Shown here: one piece after another, positions 25,201 through 38,160 of the stretch | How positions within the stretch are numbered: the first letter of the stretch is position 1 | How the letters are laid out: each line of letters starts with the position of its first letter | Source of the DNA: Formicarius rufipectus | Lineage: Eukaryota; Chordata; Aves; Passeriformes; Formicariidae | Assembly: GCA_013399695.1 (NCBI GenBank) | Contig: VXAU01002235.1 | Span: 1,117,608 to 1,181,607, forward strand | Direction: 5' to 3' | Length of the DNA stretch: 64,000 nt | Translations under genes and position numbers: made by a program | The notes under the pieces: model-generated | Told to the model about the DNA's origin: nothing | Databases searched by the model: none | The model's input: the letters and a program-made list of their open reading frames with translations, nothing else

Positions 25201-26856
25201 AGCTAGGCTGGCTTTGGGGATGCAGGGCTCAGACTTGAGAAAGCAGGATTTGGGTCAGGAAGGCAGGATTGCTGATTTTGGCACTGCCCTGCAGGATAAG
25301 CTTTCTATGGTCACTTCTCTTTGCTCTGCACTGGAGGGATATGTTGGTTCTTTGGGGAAAGGACTCTCTTACTACAAGTTGTTCTATGTCTACTGTCTGT
25401 TTGAGGTATCTGGGAATTACTTCAGATGAGTTAAAGCAATATCAGCTTGGTGTTAGCTGCTCATGGGCAGTGACCCCCTTGATCAGAAACCCAAATCCCT
25501 GCCAGCAGTACAAAATGTATTTTTCCCTTTAGGGTTTCTATCCTGTCTGTGTCCCATGGTGTTGGCCAATGTGGTCAGGGAGGCTGCAAAATGAATTTGA
25601 ATTTTATAGTGTATTTCTTCTTCTAAAGTCAGATCTGTCCTACCCTCCTGCTGCCACCACAAAAATCCCTCCTAGTTTTCAGGAAGCCTGTACTGAATAA
25701 TTTTCTTTCTACTTTCCCCACTTCCTCTAAATGCTGGGCCAGACAAAGGTGCTGTAAAAATTATAAACCACAGTTTGATCTCTCAGAGTTAAATGGAGCA
25801 ACTCTCGGTTCACAGTGGTTGAGACAACGGGAATTGGGTTGTGATGTTTGTTTTATTGTGGGCTCCCTATATTGTCTTTTATTTTAATACTATTTTTGTA
25901 CCTCTGGCATTCTTTTCTCCTTGCATTCACCATTTAAAGTAGAACAGGAAAAAACACTGGCAAAAATTAGTGCAGTTGGAGAGAATACAGTACACCTTTA
26001 GCTGCTTTTGGGGGGCTGTGTCAGTGCTGCAGTGCCAGGTAGGGGAGGGAGCACTGTGTGACACAGCTGCCACTAATGATGGCCCCCATCCCTCTGTAAA
26101 TGAGAAACTCCTGAGCACTGATTAGTCCAGGTTAATTGAGTCAGTGGCCACCTTCCAGTGGACTGGGAGGGTTCTACCAGGGGCAGGGGCTGTGCCCTCC
26201 CTTGGCTCTCCATGTGCCAGTCACCCTGTGGCCCTGGTGGTCTTGGCTTGGTGTCTTTGGGATGACACACACCAGGATTGAGGCAGGACTGCCACATGCT
26301 TTTGGTTTTTGACTCAGCTGCTCCCAAACATCCCCATCAACAAGAGAGAAGGCAGTAATATTTTTCCCAGCTGAGTGAGTCACCCAGGTGTGCAGTTGTA
26401 GGGTCAGAGTGAGAGATGTGTGGTAGCCACAATAAAGCCTCCTGGCTGGAGGGAGCAGCTCCGTGTTGGCACCTGGAGGAGGAACAGAGCTCAGGCTGGT
26501 CTAGCTGCGGCAGTGAAGGACCTGGTGCTGTGGCTGTTCCTGCAGGGACTAAAGCTTAAGTGCCATGTCTTGGTGAGACTGTGCCCCTTTGCAAGGCGGG
26601 AGTATAAGACCTATTGAAGAGCCCTTTGTCCTGTTAGAATGTATATTCTTTGATTATTGGAAGTTATTTCCAGTGGGTAGGTCCCAAGAGTGAAGAAAAC
26701 TATTCCTCTTTCAAAAGTAAAGTTATTTATGGGGTGTTTGTTTTTCTTCCCCCCTGTTTTAGAGCCATTGGGGTGCAGTGGTTCTGTTCCACTCACTGCT
26801 GTGGTTCAGGTAGTGAACATCAAATTAGGGCCCTGACATTGCAATACTTTAATATA
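22272..26856. other. Unique sequence, no gene recognised
   Basis: No CR1 copy, RNA gene or coding exon recognised. Open frames on both strands, such as those around 22290-22730, overlap and have no domain. A TATA-like word is described separately at 24673. The rest is ordinary AT-leaning DNA. Confidence 0.5.
24562..24944 (+). promoter_or_regulatory. Weak promoter-like arrangement (TATA-like word, CCAAT-like word, possible 5' splice site)
   Basis: 'tgattgg' (an inverted CCAAT word) lies at about 24562-24568, 'tataaaag' at 24673-24680, and 'aaggtgagc' with GT at 24943-24944 resembles a 5' splice site. The order would suit a TATA promoter with a short first exon. Each word is common by chance in AT-rich DNA and no CpG enrichment supports it. 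Confidence 0.1.
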
Positions 26857-26898
26857 AAATCATAGAATATCCTGAGTTGGAAGGGACCATTAAGACTG
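26857..26898 (-). mobile_element. Very short CR1 LINE 3' terminus
   Basis: 'aaatcatagaatatcctgag' followed by 'ttggaagggaccattaag' matches the reverse complement of a CR1 3' tip. The 'atatcctgag' wording belongs to the same subgroup as the copy ending at 53911 ('ctcaggaccttctatgattc'). Only about 40 bp remain. Confidence 0.8.
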
Positions 26899-27117
26899 AA
26901 TTGACAGAGTTATTGTAATAAACATCCCCTCAGGACAGTGTGACAGTACTTTGAGGCTAAATCTGTATTTCCACTCACTACCAAAACTGAAGCACTGGTG
27001 TCCACAGTGTCTTCTTTCAGGGAGAAACCAGTTCTTTCAGCCATGAAGACTAATTTGTAGATTAAAGTAAAGATAATAGTTGCCCTTCCCTAGTGATAAG
27101 ATATTTATTGGTGTGGA

Positions 27118-27300
27118 ATAATCAGAGAATTGTGGAATGGATTGGAAGAGACCTTAAAGATCACCCCAGTCCATTCCCTGCCATGGGACACTTTCCTCTA
27201 AATCAACCTCAGACACTTCCAGGGATGGGGCAGCCACAGCTTCTCTGGGCAAGCTTACCAGGGTCTCCCTACCCTCACAGGGAAGTAGTACATCACTTTA
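27118..27300 (-). mobile_element. CR1 LINE 3' end, diverged
   Basis: It starts with 'ataatcagagaattgtggaa' and continues with 'ggattggaagagaccttaaa', 'ccctgccatggga', 'cacttccagggatggggcag' and 'ccctcacagggaag'. A block that normally holds 'caggttgctcc...caacctggcc' is partly lost after 'gacactttcctct'. The element points left. Confidence 0.9.
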
Positions 27301-27959
27301 GATGTATTTTAGTTTCTAGAAAAAAAATCTCCCTTGATAAAATGGAGTAACAAATCCCCAGCCCCTTATGGGATGCAGATGTGGTGGTAAATGCTCCACT
27401 GAAGAGAGTTTGGAAGACCTGCTCTATTTTACAGGTGTTTCTGCGGTGCCAGTGCTGTGTGGTTGTCTTCTGCCAGGATGTGAGTTATCTTTTCTGGGCC
27501 AGGGCAGAACATCAGGTTTTTACCCCAAACCATGAGCACAGTGGCTTCAGACCAGGTTCAGAGCATGTTTCAATTCCCCAATTTTCTGTAAAACACACTC
27601 AAAAGTAGGCAGCACATACTAAGGGCTGGTGGATTTCAGTCTGTGACAGGGGCTTTTCTAAATAATCACAATAATGAAACGAATGAGGAGCTTCTGTTGG
27701 TTGAAATAAATCCACAGTGTCCTGCCCACGCCTCTCCCGGATGTGACAATGCCAGTGTCCCTCTGCTGTGTCACCCTGTCCTGCCCACTGCAGATAGCAC
27801 TGGCACCCGCCTGCGCCCAGTGCTCAGCCTCCAGCATTGCTCCCAGATGAGTTAAACTTTCCCCCCAGCCTCCCCTTCCTTTCTCTTCTTCCCACCTCCC
27901 TCCCTCCCTGGTCCTTGACAGAGGCGCAAACACTCTTAAATGAGAGATAGTGGCTTCCA
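27301..27959. other. Unique sequence, no gene recognised
   Basis: Ordinary DNA with a CT-rich patch near 27880-27912. Overlapping short open frames only. Confidence 0.5.
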
Positions 27960-28220
27960 TCCAATGGAGCCCCGGTTAATCACCGAACATCGTGGGAAAA
28001 GCACAAGATGAGGGCCGAGAAACAGCCCATTGTCTGGGCAAGATTAAAGCCCCAAAAGCCGTATTGTCTGCTGAGGGGATAAATCTTCCTGCTGTCACTC
28101 AAGCACTGAATTAAATTCCCCTTCATTTCTAAAGGGGCTTATCTGTGCTGAATAGGCTGTTGCGCCACAAGCGTAAGGGAACGTATTAAGTGAGCTCCTG
28201 TCTTGGGCACCTTCACAAAT
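27960..28220. promoter_or_regulatory. Candidate conserved non-coding block with CSL-like and SOX-like sites
   Basis: CpGs persist in an otherwise CpG-poor region ('cccggttaatcaccgaacatcg', with 'cgtgggaaa' at 27991-27999). That word matches the binding consensus of the Notch effector CSL/RBPJ. 'ccattgt' at 28027-28033 is an inverted SOX core. Further on come 'gaattaaattcc' and 'gttgcgccacaagcg'. There is no repeat and no credible coding sequence. An enhancer is the simplest reading, but conservation is not visible from one genome. Confidence 0.33.
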
Positions 28221-31200
28221 AGACGAAAAACAGGGGCAAATCTGNGGCTCTTCTGGTTGACTGTCTAGTTTCCTGCCCTTGACACAAATCCTGAGTATTG
28301 GCAATGGGCATCCTTCAGTGCCAGGGTGGTTTGGGCAAAGGGATGGCACTGCAGAGTGCGGGGAGTCCCAGAGTGACAGTGTGATCCTCGTCGGGGTCCC
28401 CAGGGGAGGAACCAGCTTTTGGTGATGCCAACCAAGGCTCAAGTTAGGTTTGTTGCCAGCACCCTCTGCCACGCAGGTGGTCTGTGGAGAGGGTTTTGTG
28501 GGGGTTTTGTGAGATGTTGGCTCAGCTGCTGGAGCTGGTTCACGCTCAGCTGCAGAGGGGCTGGGCTCTGCTGGGAGCTGGGGAGAGGAGGGGTGTTTTC
28601 AGCAATGCAGCGTCTCCAGGAGCAGCACCACAGGCAACAGCAGCACTGCTGCTTCTCTAAACACTGCCTCTGCTGGTTGGCAATGGCCCAGCACTGCGAG
28701 GACGTGGGACACAGTCACAGCTCCTGTCACTGGGATCCTCTGCTCCTTCCCTTCTGTTCACCCTCACAGTGTTCCAGCTGGCTCTGCCATCCCACCTGCA
28801 GATGCCTCTGTGGGAATGAACACTATGGCATTATTTTGGTGGTTCAGAGAAGTGTTTTTGAAATGCAGCAAACAGGGATCTGTGTGGCTGGGTGGCGGAC
28901 GAGGTATCGGGTAATGAGTTTGAGGTGTTGGAAAATAGGGCACGGCTGGGGATCTGCTCCTTGTGGGACCCCAGAGGCTGAAGGTTGGGTCCAGTTCCCT
29001 CTGGACATCCAGTGGTGAACCGTCATTCTCCTCCAGTGTTGTTATAACCTGGGAGTAGGGCAAACAAACTCTATTTTTTTTTCTCATGTTAGCTGGTACT
29101 CCTTGGTGCCAAATTAGAACAATTACACCAAACAATAATATCTGTAAATCAAGTGTGATACCATTCTGACACTGAATTCTACCTCCTTGTTGATAGTGTT
29201 TCCTCTTTTTTCCTCTCTGGTCAGAATTTATTCTTTTTTATTAACTCTTAGTCTGCCTTTGGTGTTGATTAGGATGTGTGATGCTGTACTTGTCTTGCAA
29301 TCTTTACTGATAGCCTGGTTACTCTATATTTCTGCAAAATAAATGCATATGGAAAAAGCTCATTATAGCAATTAGAGGTTGGAGAGGAATTGGTTTTGAA
29401 CCAAATCTGAGCATTCTACTTGCTGTGCATTTACAGTGCAAATGCTAAAGGACAGCAGCATTTATGTTTCTATTTACTACATAAAATATTAACTAGGTAA
29501 AACAGCCCCAATACAGGGATCAGGCTTTGGAGTTGAACAAACAGATGATTATATGTCCCCGTGGCGCTGGGGGGCTGGATTAGGGCTGGCTTGGTACGAT
29601 TTGGGAAGTGCTAAACAGGATTTTCTGCATCCTGAGTGGAGTTTCCTCTTGTTGATAGGGTTTAATGCTCCCATGTGCAAATCTCTTACTGTGCAAATAC
29701 CTCCAATCTCTCCTCTTAGCCACCCAAACCATTGCTCAAACAAGTGGGTTTACACCTGCTTACCAGATTAATTTAATTAGCAAAAAATGGAGTGAAAGAA
29801 CTGGCTTGAGAACAATAGTTCCCAAAGAACACTTCTTTCTATTTCTTGTTGGTTCTGGTAATCTAGTGGAAGCTGGATTGAGATATTATTCATCTTAATT
29901 TCCTGGCTTCTGGTTTCAATACACTAACTTGAGAAAATAAATGGTCAGAGTCATATTTTGAGGGTTTTTTAATATTTGTGGTAATACAAAGTAAAGCTTT
30001 TATACTTCCTATGAAAGAGCTGATCTAGTCCTTTGCTATCTCAGGAAATCCAATTTATTTGGTGCCTCAAGTAGTCTCAGTTCTCAAGTTTTGCTCAAGG
30101 AAAACACAGAGTTGATCTTGCACAAAACTTGAATTAATTCATGAATGCAAAAAGGTTTGGGATGGCATCCCTACAACTGGAATCGGTGTCATGGTGTATT
30201 TTGTACCTGCTGCTCACTTGTGCAGTGTTGATCAATGCTGTCCAAGGGAAATTGGAGCTTTGGGGCAGAACTGCCCCATCCTCTGAGCCCAGTCCTGCAC
30301 TGGGTCGTCAGAATCCCCCTGTTCCAAGCACTCTGAATTGGGTTTGAACATTAGTTACTAATTAAGACTTAACTTTCGTAACCTCAAATATTTTTTTTCA
30401 ATTTCCCCCTCACTTTGAAGACTCTTATTTACAAATCAGACCTCTCATTTTAAGCTGACAGTGCTTTGCAGCAAAAAAAGGAGCCTTATAGTTGATGTCA
30501 AACTGTCTTTTCACACTGATCCTCCTTGACCATTTTAAATTTTAAGATACCAGACAGATTCCTGTTTCAGTAAATCCTCATTTCCTATTAAATACTGCTA
30601 TTTAGAGGTACACTGGATTGGACAATGTAAACCCACTGAATAATATACATTAATTTGGTTAGAAACCAGCTGGTATTTTCCTATTGAATTGAGATCACAG
30701 ACTGCTCCATGCATTTTTCTTCATATTCCACAACCTTTTGGAAAAGGCACAAGCTTTAAGTAAAGCACCTTCAGAGTTCTAAATAATGCTACTTTCAAAG
30801 TAATTTGTATTTAAAAAATAATAATAACAAGCAAACAAACTTGTCAGCCCATAGGATGCTTCTGCCCTGCGGCTTAATGGCACAGGTCTTTATACATCCA
30901 AATCCAGCAGCTTTCAATAACAAAGGAGGAAATTCATGAAACAAATTGCTTCTCTCTTCACAAGTCACACTCTCGTGTGCCAGGGGAAGGATGTGTTGAT
31001 AACATTAAAATAGTTTGGTCTCCGATGAATTGTAAATTCCCACCAAGCCTCAGGCCTCGGCAGCGAGCTGTGAACAGCGTGGTGCTGGACACAGAATGCT
31101 CTCAGATTGGGGCATTCACCACTTCATTTCTATAATACTTTTAGGATAAGAGCTAAGGAACACCACGGGGAGATTTTGGTAGGCAGCCTTGAGGGGGGGG

Positions 31201-32802
31201 AAAAGAGCAAAATATGCAGAGGCGATTTAATGAACATCCAGGGCTCTTTAGGGCTGCTTTGGTGGAACTGTGATCTCTGACTGCGGCTTTCAGGGGCAGG
31301 GGAACAAAGGAGAAATGTTCCTGAATTTCCTGCCTGACAAAAGGGAGCATGTTTGCACCCTTGAGAGAGGGAGCTGGTCCTTGTCCACGAGGAATTGCAC
31401 TGAGCAGGTTCTGCTTGTGAGTGCTGCAGTCTGTGGTGCCCCAGCACAGCCTCAGCTCTGGCAGGAGATCTGAGAGTGGGAGAGACAAGTTTGGGGCGAG
31501 CTTGGGGCTCTTCTGCTGATGGCATTGAAGGACCATGATGACGCATGAGACCTTGATAGTGGAGCTCTCAGCCCCTGTCCCTGGGTATTGGTAGCAATCA
31601 AATGAGAGTCTTTTGGTGCCAGTTGTATCTGCTCAGGGGACTATCCACCTACTCCCTATAGCAGTGTGGGTGGCTGGCACATGCTGGTACTGTCACAAAG
31701 GCTGGTGGTTGCTTCTCACTTGAGCAAAATGACCTGTGCCAGTGCTGCAGAGCTGTGATAATGTTCTGGTGGACCCATTCCCAGGATGTTTGTTTGCAGG
31801 ATCCCACATCAAATGCTTAGGGAACCATGGGTTTCACATAAATAGCAGAAAAGTGCTGCAGTTCTGCTCTTTAATCTTCCCCACTTACTGTTTTAATCAG
31901 AGCTTTGAATTATCCAGCTCAGCTTGGACCCAACCAACCTCCAAGTGACACAAGCAGGGGTTGGTGGCTTCCTGTGCTAGTTGGGGTGAACCCCTCCCTA
32001 ATTTGAGCCTGTTTGGAGGTCAGAGTTCAGCCTGCCCTGCTCCACCAGAGCCCTGAGCTCTGCACAGGGATGCTGGAACTCCAGACCCCACGCAGGGGAG
32101 GGGGACCTGGCAGTGGGGAGCTCCTTGGGCAGGTCAGGACACTTTGGCAGGACCCAAAAGGGTTAACAAACAACCAGCCTGGATGGCTTTGTTCACTGGA
32201 AATCTAATCAGATGGTAACCTACAGTCTATATCCAAGCAATCCTTTCCTTATGATAGTGATTAGTATTACACTGGGAATGAATAGAGCAAGGAAGGATTC
32301 CTATGGTAACCTTCCAAATGCATTCCATGGGCAGGCTCTGCCTACTCACAATAATTACGTTCTTAACTCGTCTAACAAATGGCATGCTAATTAGCTGCTT
32401 AACCAGCCTCAGCTCATTATTACCAAGGTTGGGCAGGCTTGAGTAAAGTGACCCAGAGAGAACAAGCCCACTTAAAAAAAATAATAGTAATAATAAGACA
32501 TTTGTCAGATTGGCCATGAAGATGGACCCCCTCCATGGTGACAGGGCTGCCTTTGTGCAGGGACTGACCTTTTGGCAAACCCACCTACCCTCAGCAGACA
32601 GCTTCAACTTCCTCAGAATTCACCCTTCTGGGCTGTCTGTGCCTTAGGTTGGCATCTGCAGAACTTAGCAGTGAGCTGCAAGTGCCAACAGGGATTGTCC
32701 CAGGTTTGAGTTTCTGAATGAGCAATGACCTTGCTCCAGAGTGGCTGGGACTCCCTGGATTGGCTGACCTCTGTCTCTTGCCCTTTCCACTCTTGGGAAT
32801 CA
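28221..32802. other. Unique sequence, no gene recognised
   Basis: Includes a single N at 28245, a GC-richer stretch at 28380-28800 with CAG-rich words, and long AT-rich DNA from 29040 to 31020. The patch 32380-32420 ('gcatgctaattagctgctta') holds a homeodomain-type core and may be part of a small regulatory element. A frame of 199 codons at 28419-29018 (+) overlaps others antisense and has no domain. No mobile element or RNA gene was recognised. Confidence 0.5.
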
Positions 32803-33010
32803 GGGAATCCCAGAATGACTTGGGTTGGAAGGGATGTTAAAATCCACCTTGTTCTAACCCCTGTAATGGGCAGGGACACCTTCCACTACCCCAGGTTGCT
32901 CCAAGCCCTGTGCAACCTGGCCTTGGACACTTCCAGGGATGGAGCAGCTACCGCTTCTCTGGGCAACCTGTGCCAGGGCCTGCCCACCCTCACAGGGAGG
33001 GAGAATTTGC
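32803..33010 (-). mobile_element. CR1 LINE 3' end
   Basis: 'gggaatcccagaatgacttg' opens the copy on the plus strand. It is followed by 'gggttggaagggatgtt', 'gggcagggacaccttccact', 'ccaggttgctccaagccc', 'cctggccttggacacttcc' and 'ctctgggcaacctgtgccag'. It ends near 'cctcacagggagggagaatt', just before a T18 run at 33037-33054. It is left-pointing and 5'-truncated. Confidence 0.94.
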
Positions 33011-34564
33011 ATTAATCTGCTCTAATCAAAGTTGCCTTTTTTTTTTTTTTTTTTCCCCTGAGACTCCCTTTAAACTGAGTTAAATGTGGAAGCTTTGCTG
33101 TTTCATATTAAAGCAGGCCTGACTTGATACAGGTCAGCTAAATGGAAGTTGGATTGGTGAGTAAATTCTGTCTTGGCACAAGAGGCATGTACTGAAGGAA
33201 ACGGAGGTTTCCACATTCCTGAAATGCAGCAGGAGCATGAGGATGCTGGTCCCATTGGACACTGTGCTCCATCTGTCCTATGCTTGGAGAAAGTCTGTGG
33301 GTTGTTATTTTCTGAGATCATCTATTCGGAGTCTTGCCCTGGATGCCATTTCTTGCTCCTGGTAGCCTTACGCCATCCAGCCCCTGTGGAGTTCCTTCTT
33401 TGGGGCTGAAGGGATTTCCTGTGGCTGGGGATGGCACACACTGCCCCCAGATTTAGGCAGGGTAGAAGAGGCTCATCTACTGAAACAGTCTCCCCATCAA
33501 CCATCCTTCCAGTTGGCCTCAGGGTTGTATCTCTGGTGAGGGAGAAGCGAAGCTGAACCTCACCTGCAAGTTTCACCAGGGGATTTCATCAGCCATCTTT
33601 GCTTTGTTTGCTTTCAATTTTTTTTCTCACAAAACTTCTCATTTCCTGCTGGTCCATACGGTGACTTTCAGTATAGCTCTTGGAGAGGTGTGTGGTGGGG
33701 TTTTTTGAATGCTGATAGCTGAGATGAGGCAAAGGCACAACCAGTTCCAGTCCAGCTGCCCTTGCAGCGGCGGTTTCCAAACTGGACCATACTTGGGAGG
33801 CTCCTGCTTAGACAACTGGATTTTGAGGCTTTTTTTTTTCTGGCCTGTCAGCTTAGCTTACAGTAGCTCCTGTGGTTAAGGAAGGATAACAACAGTGAGG
33901 AGGTTTTAAAACTCTTTTTACAGTTCTTCAGTGTCGATCCACAAAGTTAATCCTAATGTCAACAAAGAATAACACTATTTATGTGCCACTAAATGCAAAG
34001 TCGTGCTATGGCAGAGCCTGCAGTGGTAGAGCTTGCTCTAAATACAATCTGTTCCATTTTATGTCTCTGCACCAGCTGGAAATTCAGGCTCCTACCATGA
34101 TTTCAAATATTGATTTGCTTAGCACACATCAAAACACTACCTTGAGATATTAAGCAGAATGTTTATTTCTGGGTTTCACACTCCAACCCTTTTAACACCT
34201 TAATGTGCTCATGCATTTTGTTGTGTTTCTAATTATTTTTTCTCCTCTTCACCTCTGCAGTTTATTCTTACATTGTTGAAATCCAAGTGTATGAATAACG
34301 AAAGCAAGCAGAGCATGTTGCCACCACCAGAATACAGTTTCCTTCTTGGATATGCTTACAGAGACCTACAGCTTACAGGGGGCACATCTTCAATCAAAAA
34401 AGGAGCTGTATTTACAATTTATATAATGAGCTTGACTGTCACAAGATGGTCTTCAGTTGAATGAGAGGCAATTTTATCCTCAAGTGTTGGTACATGCAAT
34501 TTTAACTTTTTAAAAGTAGTATTTCTCTTACTACAAGTGGTGACTTTCTTCACCTTTCTCTAAT
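33011..34564. other. Unique sequence, no gene recognised
   Basis: A T run at 33037-33054 lies beside the preceding CR1. At 34233-34260 a pyrimidine-rich tract ends in 'cctctgcag' and resembles a strong 3' splice site on the plus strand, but I found no good 5' splice site in the next 300 bp. The 63-codon frame from 34273 ends without one, so no exon is called. Confidence 0.5.
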
Positions 34565-34767
34565 ACAGAAGGAATTTTTTCACATAAAGGGTGGTCAGGC
34601 ATTGAAAGGGGCTGGCCAGGGAGGTTTGGAGTGCCCACCCCTGGAGGTGTCCAAGGAATGACTGGAAGTGGCACTCAGTGCTCTGGACTGGGGGACAAAG
34701 TGGGGATGGGTCACAGCTTGGACTCAGTGATCTTGAGGGTCTTTTCCAACTAATTGATTCTGTGATC
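34565..34767 (+). mobile_element. CR1 LINE 3' end
   Basis: Sense landmarks: 'aggaattttttcacataaag', 'ggtggtcaggcattgaaag', 'gccagggaggtttggagtgc', 'gaggtgtccaaggaatgact', 'gtggcactcagtgctctgga', 'gagggtcttttccaac' and 'taattgattctgtgatcatg'. It is the same subfamily as the copies at 14669 and 42216, and all three break off at nearly the same upstream point. Confidence 0.93.
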
Positions 34768-37439
34768 ATGTTTATCACTAGAATAGAAATGTACATTTCT
34801 TAGAGCAAAATATATTGCCATCTTTCTTCATAAAACAGTGGCAAACTTTACATCAGCAAAACCTGGCCATACATGTGTTGATTTTTTATAATCTCTGTGA
34901 CTCATGCCCTTCTCTGTAAGGATGAGGTTGGAGAAGGGGCATGTGCAGCTCTGCAGACAGATGTTAAAGGGATTGGGATTTGTTAATTTTCAAGAAGCTG
35001 GATATTTAGGTCCTGAGTGATTTTACCATTCCCATAAGCAATGGCTATTGATGTACCAGAAAATATCCCCACCAGGGTGGTGCCAGACAGGGCAGAGTAA
35101 CTGAGGGATGAGTCTCTGTTTTGGTTATCAACTCATTTTCCTCCAGGTACTATTTAATTATATGTATGATGTATATCTTTATCTTGGCTGAGTGAGAAAT
35201 ACATAGCACTGATGGTTTTCACAAAAATCTTACTTTCTGCCTGTTTAGTCCTTGGTTTTCTACATTAATGAATCTCCTGACTGGGTTTCCCTGCAGGTGG
35301 AGCAATGTTTGGGAATTGTGTGCTTCTGTTGTAACAGAACTTAATTTTCAATTTGAACATAGAAACATCTCCAAGAATTTGTGTGGAATTCTGTGTATTT
35401 GCCAACTGCAGGACAGATCTGATGGCATGTGGGTGATGTGTCCAGCCAATGGAGGATAACAGGGCTCGTGTTTCAGCTCTTGTTCAGGAGCTGCTCTTGC
35501 AGCAAGTTGAGAGCTGGGCAGCGAAAGGATTCAAGAAACTCACACGCAGGCCAACTCCCGTGTAGAATTATCTCCTGTGACTCTGCTCTGAGTGACTGGG
35601 TCAGCTCTAACAGCTGCAGCTACAGAGGGGGGAAATCATACTCTAGAAAAAAAAAGTCAGAATATTTTTACCCAGGTTTTGTGTTGTTTGGTGGATGTGA
35701 TTTTAGCCATTTGAGCAGAATGAGAAATAACCAAAGGTTTCCCCTTGGTAGAGTCACAGTTGATCAGTCACGAGCTGGAGTGTTGTGATGGCTGGGGGAG
35801 GAATGCAGCCTGAATTCCCTTCTTTCCATGGCAATGGAACAAAAGCTCAAGTAATGTGGGCAGTGGGGGAAAGTGTTTCAAAAATCATGCAGGGAAATAC
35901 ATGCTTCCTGAAATGTTTGGGAGGGACTGCCTGTGCTTTGCAGTGGTAACAAGTGGGGCAGGTGACAGTGCTGGGCTCTTTGGAGGGTGACTTTGTGTGG
36001 CAGTAATTCTGAATGTGGGTAAATTTGCAATGGACCTTCCCAAACATCATTGGTCCCTTAAAAGCAGTAATTACCTTCCCCAGGAACCCCAAAAAGCCAA
36101 ACTAACAGAAAAGTGCACCTTTCCATGGAGCTGTGGAAACAGCCAAAGGGAGCACATATTGAGCAAACAAATTCTACCTGGTTAAGAGAGAGGAACATAC
36201 CAGGTGCCTGGCTTGACCAGGTGACAAGGATGCCCTTGGGTCAGAGGAGGATGACATAGATTCTCATCTTGGCTTTGTGGAATATGGCAGAGATGTACAG
36301 GGATATGGCATTAAAGTCTCTTTTGAGAAAGGATCCATGTTCTGCTAATGAAATGAAATGTAAATATTTCTCAGTTCCCCACCTCCTGTAGCACATAATT
36401 TGATGCTGAGAACTGTTTCCTCAGCTGATTAGAGTCATTCTTGTGGCTGCAGTTGCCTCTCTGTGCTTTAGATTTGATACAGATGCTCATACCCATCATG
36501 TGCTGGTCCAGATTGTGCAAACAGAACCAGGGCACCAAGGGTTGAGACTCTGAGCTGAAGGTCCATGGGACAGCCAGGTCTGGTACAGGCTGTCCTCACT
36601 CTGCAGGCAGCTGACCCAGGCTCCTTGTGAAGTACAGGGTGGGAGTGGATGAACCAACTGGAATGTGAAGGGCTTTTATTTCTTCCAAGTCAATATGGAG
36701 CGTTAGGGTTGCTCAGTGTGCCATCTCCAATAACTCACTGAACAGGAAAATAAACAGCTGGGTGGACACAGAAGACTTTGAATCCTCTAGCCTCAGGTTT
36801 TTCAACACTGTTGAGTGATTTTTGTATGTACAAAATTGCCTTTCACTGCTGACTCGGGCAGTGATGTGTGTTAAGAACCAGCTGAGACTTTGGCACTAAA
36901 CCCTGCAGAATCTTCTATTATGTTGGAGAAATCCTTTCCGTCTTCCACAGACAAGCCACAACTTCTCAATTTCCCAACTGCTGCTAGGGAAAGTGGAGTT
37001 ATTAACAAGGAGATGCCTAGTTTTCTGGAAGTAAACCAGAAATTGCTAGATATCTTCCTTGTGCTCGGAAATCAGTGGAGGTTTGGGTTGTTCAGCTGTC
37101 AGTAGCCAGGACTCTGCAGATCTGGGGGGGTCTGTTTGAAGTGACACCTCCCAGGCTCCCTGATAGAACCCCTCCTCTTAATACAGTTAGATTTTGTGGT
37201 TCTGGACAAGCCCCTAACTCTGAACTGGAGCATATTCATAACTGCCTCCATCTGTGTAAGGCAGAGAAGGAACAAGGAGTATGAAAACACAGCTTCTGAG
37301 AGCTCTGTGAAAGATTCCCATTATCCTGCCCCAGATGGCACCAGCTGTACTCCTGGACCAACACTAAATGACTGTGGCTTGTGCCAAATATGTACTTGAG
37401 TGGGTTGTACATGCCCTTTACAAATACAAGTTGAATGTT
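34768..37439. other. Unique sequence, no gene recognised
   Basis: No repeat, RNA gene or exon recognised. Open frames of up to 119 codons overlap one another on both strands and lack domains. Confidence 0.5.
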
Positions 37440-38160
37440 AATAGATACTGAATGAAACCCACTGCCAAACCAAACAGAGCCCCTGGATATATACAGGGCA
37501 TGCAGGGAAATTACACATTTCAGCAGCGCTTGCCGCAGAATGCGTGCAAAGGATTTCAAAGTGTTGGTGGATTTAATGTGCTCCTCGCTAATTCTCCCTA
37601 TGCTAATGGCCTTGTGAGGATGCAGGAAGAAGAATGAGGAAAGGTTAAAAGACCACTGCACTGATATCATGTAAATTCAGGACAGGGTCAGCGTATGGTG
37701 TTGTAAACAACATCACATCTCAGAGTACATGGAGTTCTGATCCTTTCAGGTATTCGAGCCTTTGTCTGCTGATATAACGCTTGCCTGTCAGCCCCACGGT
37801 CAGAGGCCCAATCTTTTTTTCTTCAGTTGCTGAAAAGGTCCCAGCGCCACATCGGGGCAACATACTGGCTGCCTATTCTCCTTCCCCATGGAACGCAATC
37901 ACTGGACAACTCTGCTATAATTCACTCCCTGGCCAGCCCTTTGAAAAGGTGGGCTGCCTCAGTGCTGTTAGCCCAGCAAGATAAATCATGTACTCGAAAT
38001 TAACTTCCATTGAAAGGAAGGGGTGGAAGAAAAGCCGACTGGTCAGGCGGAGCATGCTAAAGAAAAGATGACTAGAGTTGATAAATGTCATTGCGGATAA
38101 TTTGGGGGCTGTGATTAAGATCTTATCTAGGTAGGAAGTAAATAGAAAAGACTTAATAAA
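37440..38160. promoter_or_regulatory. Candidate conserved non-coding block (long)
   Basis: About 700 bp free of repeats. It keeps CpGs in non-GC-rich DNA (for example 'cagcgcttgccgcagaatgcg' words at about 37526-37545 and 'ggcgg' at 38046). It has homeodomain-type words: 'cgctaattctcc' near 37586, 'atgctaatgg' near 37600, 'catgctaaag' near 38053. There is also a 'gattaagatcttatc' palindromic stretch near 38114. Open frames on both strands have no recognisable domain. I infer a regulatory element and cannot show conservation. Confidence 0.33.

Noticed and set aside
34233..34464. Strong 3' splice-like tract followed by a 63-codon frame
   Set aside because: No acceptable 5' splice site follows within about 300 bp and no family is recognised.
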